This document shows positions 23,901 through 37,050 of a stretch of 64,000 bases of DNA, one piece after another. Position 1 is the first letter of the stretch. The number at the start of each line of letters is the position of its first letter. The position numbers and the translations under genes are program-made. The notes beneath the pieces are model-generated. The model searched no databases and was not told where the DNA came from. It was given only the letters and a program-made list of their open reading frames with translations. Source of the stretch: Cavia porcellus (taxonomy: Eukaryota > Chordata > Mammalia > Rodentia > Caviidae). The stretch lies in assembly GCF_034190915.1 (NCBI RefSeq), contig NW_026947485.1, forward strand, positions 50,575,019 to 50,639,018. The letters run 5' to 3'.

Positions 23901-25700
23901 CTCTCATGTGTTGAGCGCTTACTGTGTGTCAGGCTCTTGTCCACGCTGGGTGCAATCCCAAAGCCCACAAGTGCTCGCCGCTAAGCCAGTTCTATATATG
24001 GGGAGACTGAGGTACAGCTCCCCTGTTTACCCTCAGTCGAGCCAAAATTCAGTTGCAATCTTGGATTCCAAATCCCGGAATCTTCACTCCTCTTTCTCAG
24101 GATTTGGCTCTGGAAGGTGGAAACCCAGTGCAGCTGGCGGAAGGTAGGATGATGCTTGCTCCCGTCTCAGACTAGCAGGCCTATTGGTGAATGGCTCCAG
24201 TTTAACAGGATTTATGTGCAGATGCTGTATACCTTTGTTCTGTGGTTTTGGACAGAACACATACAGAGAGGGATTTCCCACAGCTATTTTGAAATGATAA
24301 AATGAGTATAATATTTATCCTTTTTTAAAAATCACAATTCAGACAACTCTTAGCTTATGTTTAATATAAATAATTCCTGGAATGATCTTGTCATATGTTT
24401 ACGTACTACTTTAAACAAAAATAAAAAATAGATGGCGAGCGACCCTTTTTTGCTTGTGCTTAATAAAATACTTACTTTTTAAAAATATTTTGAATAAAAT
24501 TTCAAGTCAGTTTCTGTCCATAAACAATTTGACTTTGTTATGTATTGGATGTTAATGAAGCAATTGCATGTTTTCCCCATCTAATCCAAGATATTTAAAA
24601 TTCTGAACATTCAGCAGAATGTTTTATTATATATTTTGTTTTGCTTATGTTGCTTATGATTATACCTCTAATCATGGCACTGTGGCTGCTTTGGTGTGCT
24701 AAGTACTTTGATCAGAAGGAAATTGGAAAGGCCTCAGAACCAAGGTCTTGCTGACCTTTTCTCATCCTTTTGCCTCAAGACAGAAACTTTTTTGTTCCAG
24801 AGTAAAACAAGTCATAGAAACCAGATTATTCTTCCCCAAGGTGAATTATAAAAATTAGATTCCCCTCCGTCAGAGAAAGCTATTTAACCTACATAAGTAC
24901 ATTTCCCTTGAAGACCATTCTAGAAGGCTCCTTTCCCATACTTTGAGAGGAAAGAATGCAAAAAAAGACCAAAAATCCCCTAGGCTTTACTGGATTTCTC
25001 CCTCAGTTTATTACCATTAACTCATATTCCTTTCCCCAATCCCTCTTCTAGATGGCCGTCCAGTCTTCATCATTCCTGAGCATAAAAATGGACAATTTTC
25101 CCTGCATCTTTGGGTCTTCATTTCTGAAAACTCCTCTGTCATGTAAACACATTTCTTATCCTTTTGCTAGCCTGAGAGTGCCGGATGTGACCCTTATAAG
25201 AGATGGACAAAGGTAATCACTCCTTTATAACCTACACATACTTGTAATTTTCTCCATGGTAAACTTTAACATTTTACAGGCAGAACCTATTTATGGTATT
25301 TGCAATTAGAACTACTCACACATTTTCACTAACCCCAGCCTCTCTCACAGCTCCTGTTTCTTCCACACATTTGATCTACTACAGTGAGACACCAGCCAAA
25401 ATAAGAGAAATTGGCACACAGATACTTTTTAAGTGGTTTTTCATAGCAGCACACTGCCACACTGCTTTTTGCATATAACAGTGATGCCTAGATCTCAGTA
25501 GAATAAAACCAAATGAGTATATTTCATATGATGATTAAGGTAGCCACCAGAATCTATGTGATTTGCATTCCAGAATACTGTCTGCTTCATTTATATGAAC
25601 ATCCAGTAGGACTTTTTTGTTTTGTTTTTTTCTCCTGTCAATGAAACTCACTGAAAGAACATGAATATGACTCAATGGAACCAGTTTTCTGTCTACTAGA
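23901..25700. other. Unique intergenic sequence upstream of ST7
   Basis: AT-rich, no repeat or exon recognised. It is the immediate upstream flank of the ST7 promoter and could hold regulatory sequence. Confidence 0.45.
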
Positions 25701-25711
25701 TGTATCTGGAG

Positions 25712-25940
25712 CAGTGGTGGCAAACCTACAGCACATGTGCCACAGTAGGCTGTTTGTATCATTGAAAGCTCTAAAAGATTAGCCATCTGTCCTGGAAGGT
25801 CAACCCTGTGTTATGTAGCAATGCCCTTCTATGGGGAGTGATTGGGTGGGGATGGAGTTGCAGACATGACTTTGTGCTTCAAAACTGAAGTGAGACAGCA
25901 TAGGCTCCGGCACACTAGCTCTTCAGTGTGGCTAGAATAC
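25712..25940. mobile_element. Possible hAT-type DNA transposon fragment
   Basis: CAGTGGTGGCAAACCTACAG followed by CACATGTGCCACAG resembles the terminal segment of hAT elements that start CAGTGGTGGCGAACCTA. The opposite terminus was not found, so this would be a truncated copy; its end is a guess. Confidence 0.4.
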
Positions 25941-25990
25941 AGATTCTGCAGAAGAGTGTGAAGACAGACAAAACAAGACACGTAGATCCT

Positions 25991-26107
25991 GGGGGCTAGG
26001 GATTTAGCTCAGTGGCATAAGCGCCTGCCTTGCAAGCAAGCAGTTGTGAGTTCGATCCCCGGTACCGATAAAAAGGAAAAAGACAAAAAAAAAAAAAAAA
26101 AAATTAA
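25991..26107 (+). mobile_element. ID-type SINE (young subfamily)
   Basis: GGGCTAGGGATTTAGCTCAG start, GTTCGATCCCCGGTACCGAT, AAAAAGGAAAAAGAC tail and poly-A. Duplication AAGA(C/T)ACGTAGATCC at 25,975-25,989 and 26,108-26,122. Confidence 0.95.
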
Positions 26108-26122
26108 AAGATACGTAGATCC

Positions 26123-27292
26123 CAATCAGATTTTGAAGGGCCTATAGACATGCTAATAAGACTGCACACACTAGTGGAAATGACTAAGACAAAGACCACA
26201 GAAGGGGAGATTTAGGAAATATTAAGAAGATAAAGTTGACGGACTTTGGTGACTACAATGGTTAATTTTTGGTGTCAACATGACTGAACAAGGAATATAT
26301 AGAAATCTAGTGAAACATTGTTTTGAGGTGTTTGTGAGGGTTTTTCCAGAGATTAGAGTGTAAGTCTGAGTAGGTAAGTTGAGTAATATTCACATTCAGT
26401 ATGATTACGTATCAATCAGGACCTTAGGGAGAACAAAAACAGACAAAAGGAAAGTGTATCTGTCTACAAGAGCAGGGACACATTCTTCCTGTCTTGTCTT
26501 TGGACATTAGAACACCTGGCTGCCCAGTCTTAGGGCTCTAGGGCTCATACTACCCTCTCCAGCTCTTTGGCATTCAGTCTCAAACTGAGAGGGGCAAGGG
26601 AGAAGGAGAGAGACAGAGAGAGAACAGTTTCTCTGAAGAGAACACTGACTAATTCAGCGACTGCTGGAACAGCTAAAGTACAGATAAATGGTAGGGTGAC
26701 TCTCTAGATAAACAGATAGACGTACATAGATACATAGAGTTTGTGATAGGTCACAAGTGCATAGGCTTAGAGCCACATAAGGCTGAGCTCTCTTCCTTTC
26801 ACTCACTGAATGTTCCTCAGTAAGTTACTGAGGAACAGTATTCTAACAGAACACTACTGAGTTTCTCTGAGCTACAGTTTCTTCATCTGCATATATACAC
26901 ATATATATCCCAATGGGATGGCCCACAGTTACCCAAACTCACCATATCCACAATGGAACTCATTACTTCCCTCCGCTTCCTCCTCCTTTGAGAGTTCCAT
27001 GAAGGAAAGGGTATCTCGCTTCTAGCTTCCTAATATGAGGATCATCTCACCAGATCTGTCCCTCTGACACATCTCCGTTCCTCTCCACCATCAGTTGGGC
27101 CTCAAGACTGTGTCACTTTGCTCTCTTCCCCTGCCACCACCCTAGTGATAGCCTTGATGTCTTTCATGAAGAACAAGACAATAGGCTTCTTGCCTCCAGT
27201 TTCAACACCACCACCTCCACCCCATCTCTAGTACCACAGGATGAAATCTCCATGATATACAGGGCCTTTGCAGCGTAAATCTACCCACCTTG
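26123..27292. other. Unique intergenic sequence
   Basis: No exon or clear repeat. Includes a short GA-rich run near 26,600 and short TA-rich runs near 26,890. Confidence 0.4.
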
Positions 27293-27306
27293 ACACCACA
27301 AATTTT

Positions 27307-27419
27307 CTTCTTTTTTTTTTTTCTGTCTTTTTCTTTTTTATCAGTACCGGGAATCGAACTCACGACTGCCTGCTTGCAAGGCAGGCGCTTATGCCGCTGA
27401 GCTAAATCCCCAGCCCCCA
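27307..27419 (-). mobile_element. ID-type SINE (young subfamily)
   Basis: Read on the minus strand: GGGGCTGGGGATTTAGCTCA ... GGTACTGATAAAAAAG, then poly-A. Perfect duplication ACACCACAAATTTT at 27,293-27,306 and 27,420-27,433. Confidence 0.95.
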
Positions 27420-28242
27420 ACACCACAAATTTTAACAAACATGCCATTCCCTTTCACACCCTTATACTCACTCTGTACATCCTGCCTCTGGTATATGTAC
27501 TTCTCTGTGCTACCCTTCCCTGCTGCTTAGCATCTTCTTCCTCTCACAAGTGCCTAATAACAGCCTTCCCAGAGATACACTTGAAATAGCACTTCCTTCC
27601 TGACATCAGGTCCCTGTGACTCCCAGTCTACACTGGCCTTTCCCTGAGAGATGTAGCGTCAGGAAGTTTGTGGTGGAGCCACATGCTAGTCTCTATTTCT
27701 GATCCTGCCATCCACTCACTGGGCGTTCCTTGGCAAGTTACTAAATTAGCCTCAGCTACGGTTTCTTCATCTGTGCAAAGGGTCACCCTTGTACCTATTA
27801 CAGAGAGTCTTTATGAAAATGGAGTGAAACACATATCAAAAATGCTGGGTACAGTGCCTAGTCCATATCATTCCTATTTAGTTAGTTAAGGCATTTACTG
27901 TTAAGTCATTTGTTATTACCCCAGCTGGTTTTAGTCCTTTTCACTTCCTAGTGGAACTAGTGCTGTGTTTGGCATAGGCTACATGCTCAGGATATGAAGG
28001 GTAGTACAAAGGAACTAAAATTAGGTTCTGTCAAAAGTAAACCTTACATTTTATCAGCACAGACACAAAGAATACCATTGCTTTTCTTAACTCAGATTTA
28101 ACTCATGTAAAACTTAAGGTATGATAGGTTTCCTTGAATGTTTGTTTCAGTTTAACCACATTTGAGTTGGATAATAGGAGCTGAGTGACCAATAACTTAT
28201 GAGAATTTTATCAAAAACAATGTTTCTAAATTGCTATGTAAA

Positions 28243-28407
28243 CTGTCATGCACTGAATAAAGATGTTTTCAACAGTGGTGAATCTCATATACATGGTGAT
28301 AGGCTCATAAGATTATATCACTTGGAGACACTGTAGCCATCTTAGTTTCTATATGTATACTTTATGACAGTTTGTGCAATAATGAAACTATCTAATGGCA
28401 CATGACT
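28243..28407. mobile_element. Tigger/MER44-like MITE
   Basis: The ends form inverted repeats (CTGTCATGCACTGAATAA at the left; the right end read in reverse is AGTCATGTGCCATTAG). The interior has CATAAGATTATA and GTTTGTGCAATAATGAAAC. The element at 45,945-46,135 carries the same blocks in the opposite orientation. The TIR style and TA flanks fit TcMar-Tigger MITEs; the family name is from memory. Confidence 0.6.
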
Positions 28408-30684
28408 AGATTAATTGTGTATTTTGGTCTGATAAACTATCTGAGCTGAATAAGAAACTAATGCTATTTAGTAAAGAATTTCAAAAGTTCTTTTAAAGAA
28501 TTTCTCTTTTGTTTCTTGTTTTGTAAGTGACGTTTGGCAGTGTATATACTGTCATAATCTTTCTTTAATTTTTCTTTTATGCGTACATTTTAGATATACA
28601 TAATGATAACAATCATCATAGGGAATTTGTACCTGTATATGATATCTCTTCCTTCTTCTTTTGTTCCCCATTCCTCTTCCTTCCCTTCAACCCCTCTCCC
28701 CCTCCTTATTTACAAAACTTTTGTTTCCAGTTTGTCCTTCTGTTCTTGTCTCTTCATTCATTTCCCAGACCTCTGCCTTGTTCCCTTTCCAATTTAAACA
28801 TTTTCTCCCCATCTCTCAATATCTATTATGCATTCTGATCCTCATTTACAATTTTGGGTTCTCACACTGGAGAAGCCATATGATATTTCACCATGTGTGT
28901 CTGATTTATTTCACTTAAAATATTGTTTTGACGTGCATCCATTTAGCTAGAAATGCTTTAAGCTTGCTCTTCTTTATGGCAAATAGTACTCCATTGTATA
29001 AAAAAAAAGTACAACTTTTTAATCTGTTCATCAGTTGAGCTTTTGGGCTGTTTTAAGGATTTAGCTATTACAAAGTTTGCGGCTATAAACATGGACATGC
29101 ATATGGTGCTGGGGTGAGATGCTTTTAATTCTTTTGAGAAGATACCAGGAAGAAGAGCTGGGTCGAAAAGAACCTCTACTTTTAATCTTTTGAAAAATCT
29201 CCACACTGATTTCCACATCAGTCTATACTCCCACCAATAGTAGCACAAGCCCCACCAGCATTTGTTATTGGTAGATTTCTTGATAATAGCCACTCTTTCT
29301 AGAGTGAGATGGAATCTCAATGTACTTTTAATTTTCATCTCTCAAATGACCAATGTATTGAACATTTTTTCATATATTCATTTCCATTTCTACTCCTTCA
29401 TCTGAGAAGTGTCTGTTTATTTCAGATGCCCATTTTTGGATTAGAGCTTTAAATTTTGGGGTAAGTCTGATTTTTTAAAAAATTCTTTGTATATTCTAGA
29501 TATTAGTCCTGTGTCTGAAGAAGAGCTGGCAAAAAATTTTTTCCCATGCTGTGGGTTGTCGTTTCACTCTGTTGGTGGTTTCTTTTGTTTTGCAAAAGCT
29601 TTTTATAAGATAAGATCCCAGATGTTGATTATCTATGATATTTCCTGTGTGATCAGGGTTTTGCTCATAAAGGTTTTTGCCTACACTTATGTCTTCAGGA
29701 GTTCTGCCTCACCTATCTTTTAGCATATTTAGTGTTTGTTTCAATATGTAGATCTTTGATCCATGTTGATTTTAGTTTAGTGAATGGTGATAGTTACTGG
29801 TCTAGTTTTACTCTTAAGCGTGAGAAAGCCGATTTTTTCCAGCATTATTTACTAAAAATGCTATCTTTCTTCCAGTGATATCTTTGTCAAAGATAAGTTG
29901 ACTGAGCATGCTTAGATTTATTTCTGCATCCTCTAGTCTGTTCCATTGATCTTTGGGCCTATTTTTTGCTAGTGTCATGCTGTTTTAATCACAGTAGCTT
30001 TGTAGTATAATTTATAAGCAGAAATTGTGATGCTCCTTGCCTTGTTTTTGTTGCCCAGAATTGTTTTTGTTATTCTACGTCTGTTCTGGTTCCATATGAA
30101 TTTTAGGAATGTTTTCTCTAATTCTATGACAAATGCGGCTGATGTTTTGATTGGGATTACATTAAATCTGTATAACAATTTTGTAAGTATTTTCACTTTA
30201 TTGGTTCTTTCTACCCAAGAACAAGGGATATCTTTCCATCTTTTGATATTCTCTTCAATCTCCTTTTTTTTCAGAGTACTGTAGTTTTTAATGTACAGGT
30301 CTTTTACTTCTCTCATTTGATTGATGCCCAGGTATTTTAATTTTTTGGATGCTATTATGCCAGTTGTTTCCCTAATTTCTCTCTCAGTGAGTTTGTTATA
30401 TGTGTATAAGAATGGTATTGATTTTTGAGTTTGACTTCATATTCAGCTATGTTATCAGGCCCCTGACCTAGGATCATCAATCTGCTACTCAGGGTATAAC
30501 AACACAGTAAAACACAGACAAGAGATATATTTTAATTACAAGGGACACCAGGATGGTCAAAGCCTAATGATGGGCTAAGATCACAAGGCTTGGTATCCTT
30601 AACATTTATTAGGTGTACAGCTTGATGGGGGCTGTGTGCAATAGGGCTGCATGAAGTTGTCAAGGTTCAAGAATTGAGGAATAA

Positions 30685-30769
30685 CCAGGGATTTAGCACA
30701 GTGGTGTAAGCGCCTGCCTGGCAAGTGTGAGGTTGTGAGTTTGATCCTGGTACAAAAAAAAAAAAAAAA
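30685..30769 (+). mobile_element. ID-type SINE inside the LTR
   Basis: CCAGGGATTTAGCACAGTGG start, poly-A end, duplication GAATT(G/A)AGGAATAA at 30,671-30,684 and 30,770-30,783. Confidence 0.93.
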
Positions 30770-30892
30770 GAATTAAGGAATAATGCATTTTTGGGAAATC
30801 TCACAGGAACATGATGATCACCTAGTAACCTGATAGTCTGCAAACTGAGACTACTGAGCTAGAAGGAACTTGCTTGAATGCGTTGAGGTCAT

Positions 30893-30997
30893 TTTTTTTT
30901 TCCTTCACTATTTTCTTTTTTGATACCAGGAACCGAACTCCGGGACTTGGGCTTGCCAGGCAGGTGCTGCACCACTGAGCTACATCCCTGGCCCAGT
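30893..30997 (-). mobile_element. ID-type SINE inside the LTR
   Basis: Poly-T, then GATACCAGGAACCGAACTCC and AGCTACATCCCTGGCCCA, an antisense ID element. Duplication GTTGAGGTCAT at 30,882-30,892 and 30,998-31,008. Confidence 0.93.
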
Positions 30998-32111
30998 GTT
31001 GAGGTCATCTTTAGTCACTGATTTAGATTAATCTGTCCTTAAGCCAGCCACAAGTCTCATCACAAGTCATGTAGTCCTACGACAGATTCTCAATTTTTGT
31101 GCCAGCTTATCAGTATTAATTATTCCCTCCTCTGTACCATCAAGCTGTTCCTCAGCACTATGCTGCTGAATTTGGTTGTTAAATCTAGAAGTCTTTTGGT
31201 GGAGTTTTGGGGGTCTTCTATGTAGAGATCATGTCATTTGCAAATAATAATTTAACTTCTTCCTTTCCTATCCCTTTGTTTCCCCTATCCTTATGCCTTT
31301 ATTCACTTGTCTAATTGCTCTGACTAACACTTCCCAGAACTCTGTTGAATAGGAGTGGTGACATTGGATGTCCTTTTCTTGGTCTTTATCTTAGAATGAA
31401 AGTTTTCAGTTTTTGTCTATTTAATATGATATTGGCTGTTGGTTTGTCATAGATGGCTTTTATCAGATTGAGGTACAGACAAACTATTCCAATTTCTGTA
31501 GGATTTTTACCATAACTGGATGTTGGACTTTGTCGGATGCTTTTTCTGCATCTATTGAAATGATCATGGTTTTTGTCCTTGGGTCTGTTAAGGTATATTA
31601 CATTTTATTGATTTATATATTTTGAACCATCCTTGCATACTTGGGAATGAATTTTACTTGGTCGTGGTGTATAATCTTCTTGATGATTTGCTGCATTCTG
31701 TTTGCCATTATGTTATTGAGGGTTTGTGCATCTATTTTCATTAGGGAAGTTGGCCTATAGATCTCTTTTTTAATTGGAACCTTCTTTGGCTGTGGCATCA
31801 GAGTAATGCTTGCTTCCGAGGATGAGTCTGGGAGTATTGTTTCCTTTTCAGTTTCATTCAAGAGATTGAATAGTAGTAACATAAAGCCTTCTCTAAATTT
31901 TTTTTGTAGATTTCAGCAATGAATCCATCAGGGCCTACACTTTTGTTTGTAAGTTTTTAATTTTTCAATTACATTGGCTGATATTTGTTTATTTAGAATT
32001 TTTGTATGTTCTTTATTTAGCTTTGGTTAATTCACATATATATATAGGAATCTGTCCATTTCTTCTGTGTTTTTCATCTTATAAAACAGGTTCTCAAACC
32101 TGTTTGATGAT

Positions 32112-32659
32112 TGTATAATGTAAGGTTTATTAGAGAAACAGAAACAACACAAGATACAAATGTATGAGAAATTACAAGATTGGCATGATGGTCAGCCACA
32201 GAGCTTGGTGAGGAAGTGTGTGGAGGATGTCTGCACACTGGAAGCTAAAGGGGCTAGTCCAAGTGTTTAACTTACTGCAGTGTTTCATGCAAGTCCATAT
32301 CAGGAGGCTGATGGCTCTGTGACTAAAGGCTGAAGAATCTATACCAGAAGGTGAAAGAGTCTATGCCAACAGGCTGAAGAGTCCCAGGCAAAAGCCACAG
32401 GGTCTACACTAAGAGCCAGGAGACAGTGTCCAAGGTAAGGGCAAAGACTAGAATGCCTCCAAAAAACCAATAGTCTGTCCTTTCTTATTTCCCTTTTATA
32501 TTGTACAGATGATAAACCCCACTAAGGTAGATTCTCTACATCATAGGGCATAGATAGCCGTCCTAGTGTAGGTCCTCTCCACCCTAAAGTATAGGATTGC
32601 CGAGTCACTTACTTAACCTTTTAAAATTCTCAGGTTGGCACAGTCAATCAACCATAACA
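32112..32659. mobile_element. LTR-like insertion in L1, class unassigned
   Basis: L1 sequence is interrupted from TGTATAATGTAAGGTTTATT to TCAATCAACCATAACA (TG...CA ends). The middle contains several short imperfect repeats of AGGCTGAAGAGTC type (32,325-32,400). There is no coding capacity. Confidence 0.55.
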
Positions 32660-34763
32660 ACATTCTTCTGGATTTCTGCAGGATTTGTGGTGGTTCCATC
32701 TTTTTCATTCCAAATTGCATGTATGAGTCTTTTCTTTACTTTTTTATGATAAGTTTGGTTAAGTGTTGGTCAATTTTATTTTCTTTGTCTCCATTGCATT
32801 AATATCTACTCTGATCTTGATAATTTCCTCCCTCATACAAGCTTTGTACTTGACTTCCTCTTCTTTTTTAGAGGTTCAACATTAGGTTGTTTATTTGAGT
32901 TTATTCTATTTTTCTGATATGGGAATTCACTGCTATAAGTTTCCCTCAGAGGACTGCTATCATTTCATCCTACAATTTCTGGTATACTGTATTGGCATTT
33001 AATTGGTATACTGTATTATCATTTAGTTGTAGAAAGAGTCTAATTTCTTCTTTAATTTCATCTATAACCTATTGGTTGTTCAGCAGATGTTATTTAATTT
33101 CCATGTATTTATGAAGTTTTCATGGTTTCTTTTGCCACTGATTTCCAATTTCATTGCCCTTTTTTTCTGATATCATGCATGGGATAATTTCAATTCCTTT
33201 GCATGTTCTATGAACTAATATGTGGTCTATTTTAGAGACTGTCTGATATGCCTGAGAAGAATGAATATTCTGCTGTTATGTAAGGAAACACTCTGAAGAC
33301 ATCTACTAAGTCCATCTGTTCAAAAGTTTGGTTCAGTTGTGACATTTCATTGTTGATATTTTGTCTAATTGATCTGTTTGTCACAGTGGGGTTCTGAGGT
33401 CCTCCACTGCAATTGTGTTAGTGCTTATTTGACCTTCCATGTTCATTAATATTTGTTTTATGTAGTTAGGTACACTGGTACTTGGTGAATATATATTTAT
33501 GATTATTATCTCTTTCTCTTGGATTCTTCCTTTACAAGTATGTAGTGACTTTCTTTTTTTCTCAATCAATCTTGGTTTGAAGTCTATTTTGTCTGGAAAT
33601 AGAATAGCTACTACTGCTTTTCACCAGGTTCCTGTTGCATGAGTATTATTTTCCATCCTTTGACTTTCAGTCTATGAATTTCTTTTTGGATTAAATATGT
33701 ATGCAGCATATTGTTGGACCTTCCTCCTTGAGCCATTTTGCTCGTCTGTTTCTTTTGAGGAGTGAATTGACCATTAATACTGATGCTTATAACTTATATG
33801 TACTGACATGCTTTTATGTTATTTTCTTATTGTCGGCTCCCACTTCTCCCCCCTCTATTTAATTGCTTGCCTTGCCTAGTGGATTCATTTTGTTGGAGTT
33901 CATGGGATTGTAGCCTTTATTATCACTTTCCAGAGTGTCCTTCAGAATATTTTACAGTGCTGATTTGGAGTCATGAACTTCTTTATGTGTTCTGTGTCAT
34001 GAAAGTATCTTATTTCTCCATCAAATTTGAAAGGTAATTTTGAGTACATCAATTTGGGTTGGAGGCTGTTTTCTTTCAGGGCTCAAAATACTTCACTCAG
34101 TGTTCTCCCTGACTTGACAGTTTGTATTGAGAAGGCGGCTGTGATTCTGATGGGTTTTACTTTATAAGCCATTTGTTTCTTTTCTCTAACAGCTTTTAAT
34201 ATTCTGTTATTGTGTTGAATTTCTGAAATCTTAACTATTACATGTCTTGGTATAGTTTTTTTTTTAAATCATGGCTAATTGGAGTTCTGTATGCCTCACT
34301 TATCTCTATGTAAAATTCTTTTCCCCTGCTTCAGAAGCTTTCTACCATTACTTCTGTGAACAAATTTTTAATATCTTTTAATATCATTGACTCCAATCAA
34401 TCTTGTATTATTCTTCTTTGTATCATCTAACTGCTGTTGGAATGATTTTTTTCATGGTACCTTCCTATTTTTAATTAATATTTCTTTTCATTAACCACAA
34501 TCTTGTCTCCTATATATGATATTCTCTCTTTGCATTTTCTCATTCTGCTGCATATACTTTCAATGGAATTTTTAATGCATTGATATTTGTTTGTATCTTT
34601 TTCATGGAGTCTATTTCTTTCCTATGTTGAGTATTCACATTTTCTATCCATTTCTTTCCTATATTGGGCAGTCATCATTTCCATGATTTTCCTGTTACTC
34701 TTTTTTTTTTTTGTAATCTGATTCTGCTGTAGCATCACTAACCATGTCTTTCATTATGTTCAC

Positions 34764-35133
34764 TGTTATGATTTGTGTCTAGGTGGCCCCCCAAGCCTCA
34801 TGCAATCATGGATGTGGCTGAATCTAGTGTTCATGATTGGTCCATAGTCTAGTGTTGGGATTGGTGGTGTGAGTACTACACCCTCCCAGGGGTGGAGCTG
34901 ACATACAATGTAAGAGCAGGAAAGAGGCATGCTTTTCTCTCTTTTGTTTTTTGCTCTTGTCTCTTGCTCTCTTGTGGGCACCATGAACTGCCCCTCATCC
35001 ACACTATCATGCCTTGGGGCCAGCTGAATATGGACTGAAACCTCCAAAACTGTAAGATAAATAAACCTTCCTTTCCCTAATTTTGGGTGTCAGGTATTTT
35101 GTCTCAGCAATGAGAGAAAAGTTGCCAAGATAG
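34764..35133 (+). mobile_element. MaLR-type solo LTR in L1
   Basis: Starts TGTTATGATTTGTGTCTAGG, contains AGATAAATAAACCTTCC (poly(A) signal) and GTCAGGTATTTTGTCTCAG, and ends near GCCAAGATAG. TCAC flanks it at 34,760 and 35,134, and the L1 resumes at CATGTCTGTAGTT. Confidence 0.8.
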
Positions 35134-35809
35134 TCACCATGTCTGTAGTTATGTGAGAAATTTTTCTGATTTGATTTTTGCTAGACCCTCATTCATCTGC
35201 TTCATTATTCTGTCACTCCAAAGATTCCAGGTGTTTGGCTTTCAAATTGCTCCTCCTCATTGCCCCCTAAGTTTCCCGTTGATGAACTGAAAAGTCTGGT
35301 GTTGCATCTTGTCTCTATGTATTCTTTCTTTCATACTAGTTTAGTTCCTGGCTTGATACTTATAAATTGCTTATGGCAGGTAGCTCTGTAAATAGTACTT
35401 AGAACCATTTGGAAATGACTTCTCAGAGATGTCTTCCAGATGAAGGTGACTTTGGGTTTTGAGTCTGTTGCAAGATATTGGCTCTTCAATTTATTGGAGA
35501 TGAGAAGTTGCTGCTTATTTGGCTTAGCCTCTGGTTCTTTGCCCCTATCATATAATATTTTTATGTCCCTTAAACAGTGTAAATCTTAACATACCATGAA
35601 GAAAAACTGATTAGGATAATTACATCACTTTGGCTAAAGTTGCACAATCAGCAATAACAATAGCATCAAACAGCCTAGAAAATGACAAATTATGGTCACT
35701 ATTAATTTGCTATCTTTAACTATATGAACTAGATTTGTGGTCATAGAACAAAATCTAAAATAATTAGAAAATTCTATGTAGAAAATAAGGTCTCAATATG
35801 GTAATATGG

Positions 35810-36090
35810 TGACTTTACCCTCAGGGGAGAAAATTTAAAAGGGGTTAGGGGGAAAATAGAGACAGAAGAAGAAGGAAGAGGAGGAAGGATTAGAAGCAAA
35901 GCTGGAGGACAGAAGAAGATTATATAGCCCTTGGGAAACTGGTAAAGAAGACAGGAAGTAAAGAGAAGGAATAAATAAAAACAACAACAGAACAACAACA
36001 ACAAAATAGAAATAATGTTCATACTCATATAAAAATGAGAACAACAATCAAGAAAAAACAAAACAGCAAAAAAGAAGAAGAAAAGAGAAG
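35810..36090. repeat. Purine-rich simple repeats
   Basis: A GGA/GAA-rich tract followed by an (AAC)n-like stretch at about 35,980-36,005, within the L1 5' region. Confidence 0.6.
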
Positions 36091-37050
36091 AAAATATGGA
36101 GGGGAAAAGTCCACCTCAAAGCATTTCTGTGCAATCATTTGTAGACCAAGTGGGCAAACAGAGTACATATCCATGTTGGTTAATCCCAGCAAGTAGCTTT
36201 ATGGCAGGATAATGGATAATACCAGCAAGCCTTCCCCGTTGGTTAGTTTTACTGAAGCTCAGGCTGGTTTCTGGCTGTGACGCAGGAACCCAATTTGTTC
36301 AGCCTGAAACATTCAGTGTGCCTGCTGCTGTCCTGAAACCAACTCCCTGTCCCCTTAAACTTGGTTCTTTGACTTCCTGCTGACTTGAATTTGGAAGCCT
36401 CTCCCTGACACTGACAGCCACCAGGTGGACCCAGCCTGCAGGTGTTCTAATTCCTAAACTCAATTGGCTGCTCTCCAGAATAGCCACTGCCAATCACCCT
36501 GTCCTAGGAGATGTCTGCACCCAAGTAACTCACCAGACACTGCAGTCCACGAGTGTGTTTCTCCATGGAGGCCTTTGCAGTTGCCAGTAGTCACTGTTCA
36601 TCTGCAGGTTCAAGCTGCCCCTTCCATACAGTAAGTCTGGGCTCACGGAGAAAGTACTGCCTGCTACTTCCTTCTTCTTTGTTAAAGTCTCTCTCTTCAC
36701 TCTCCCTGTGGGCTTTAATTCTTGTGGCAGATTCTGCCTTGGTCCTGGGGACCTGCTTCCCTCCTTTTCTTTCTCATGTTGCTCTATATTCCAGCATCTG
36801 TTCACCAAATCTTGGAGAGGCTCTTTCTCAGCTGCTCACCACTCCACCATCTTCCCAGAAGTTACCACTATCTTAGTCTTTATTTCTACGTTTTGTTATT
36901 CTAAAAATTTAAGAATTTATTTCTGTAAATGATTTTCACAGTTCATCTGAGACTTAAGCACAAGAAATAACTTTTACTTTTATTTGGTTTTGTTTGAAAA
37001 ATGTCACCCTTGTTCACTAGTTGGGTTTATCAGTATGCTATGTTCACAGG

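Larger units (their letters stand above)
30450..31157. mobile_element. LTR-like insertion carrying two SINEs
   Basis: This segment splits the L1: the L1 text stops at TTCAGCTA and resumes at CTATGCTGCTGAATTTGG. The insert begins TGTTATCAGGCCCCTGACC and ends CTGTTCCTCAGCA, the TG...CA ends of an LTR, with CTA repeated at the junctions. Without its two SINEs it is about 510 bp. The ERV class is not assigned. Confidence 0.65.
28560..36880 (-). mobile_element. L1 LINE, minus strand, 5' UTR to 3' end, with nested insertions
   Basis: An antisense L1 spanning about 8.3 kb including inserts. The 3' end lies at about 28,560 and matches the 3' end of the copy at 53,300-53,580. ORF2 parts on the minus strand are reverse transcriptase at 29,975-30,316 ([20 protein letters not shown]) and 31,613-31,882 (IYRPTSLMKIDAQTLNNIMA), and endonuclease at 33,381-33,569. 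ORF1-like sequence lies about 34,490-35,220. The GC-richer 5' UTR reaches about 36,880, where the minus strand reads GGGAAGATGGTGGAGTGGTG. All frames are broken, so the copy is inactive. It is interrupted by elements at 30,450-31,157, 32,112-32,659 and 34,764-35,133. Confidence 0.85.

Noticed and set aside
29975..31882. Reverse-transcriptase-like open frames as a host gene
   Set aside because: They are broken pieces of one antisense L1 ORF2, on either side of an LTR-like insertion.
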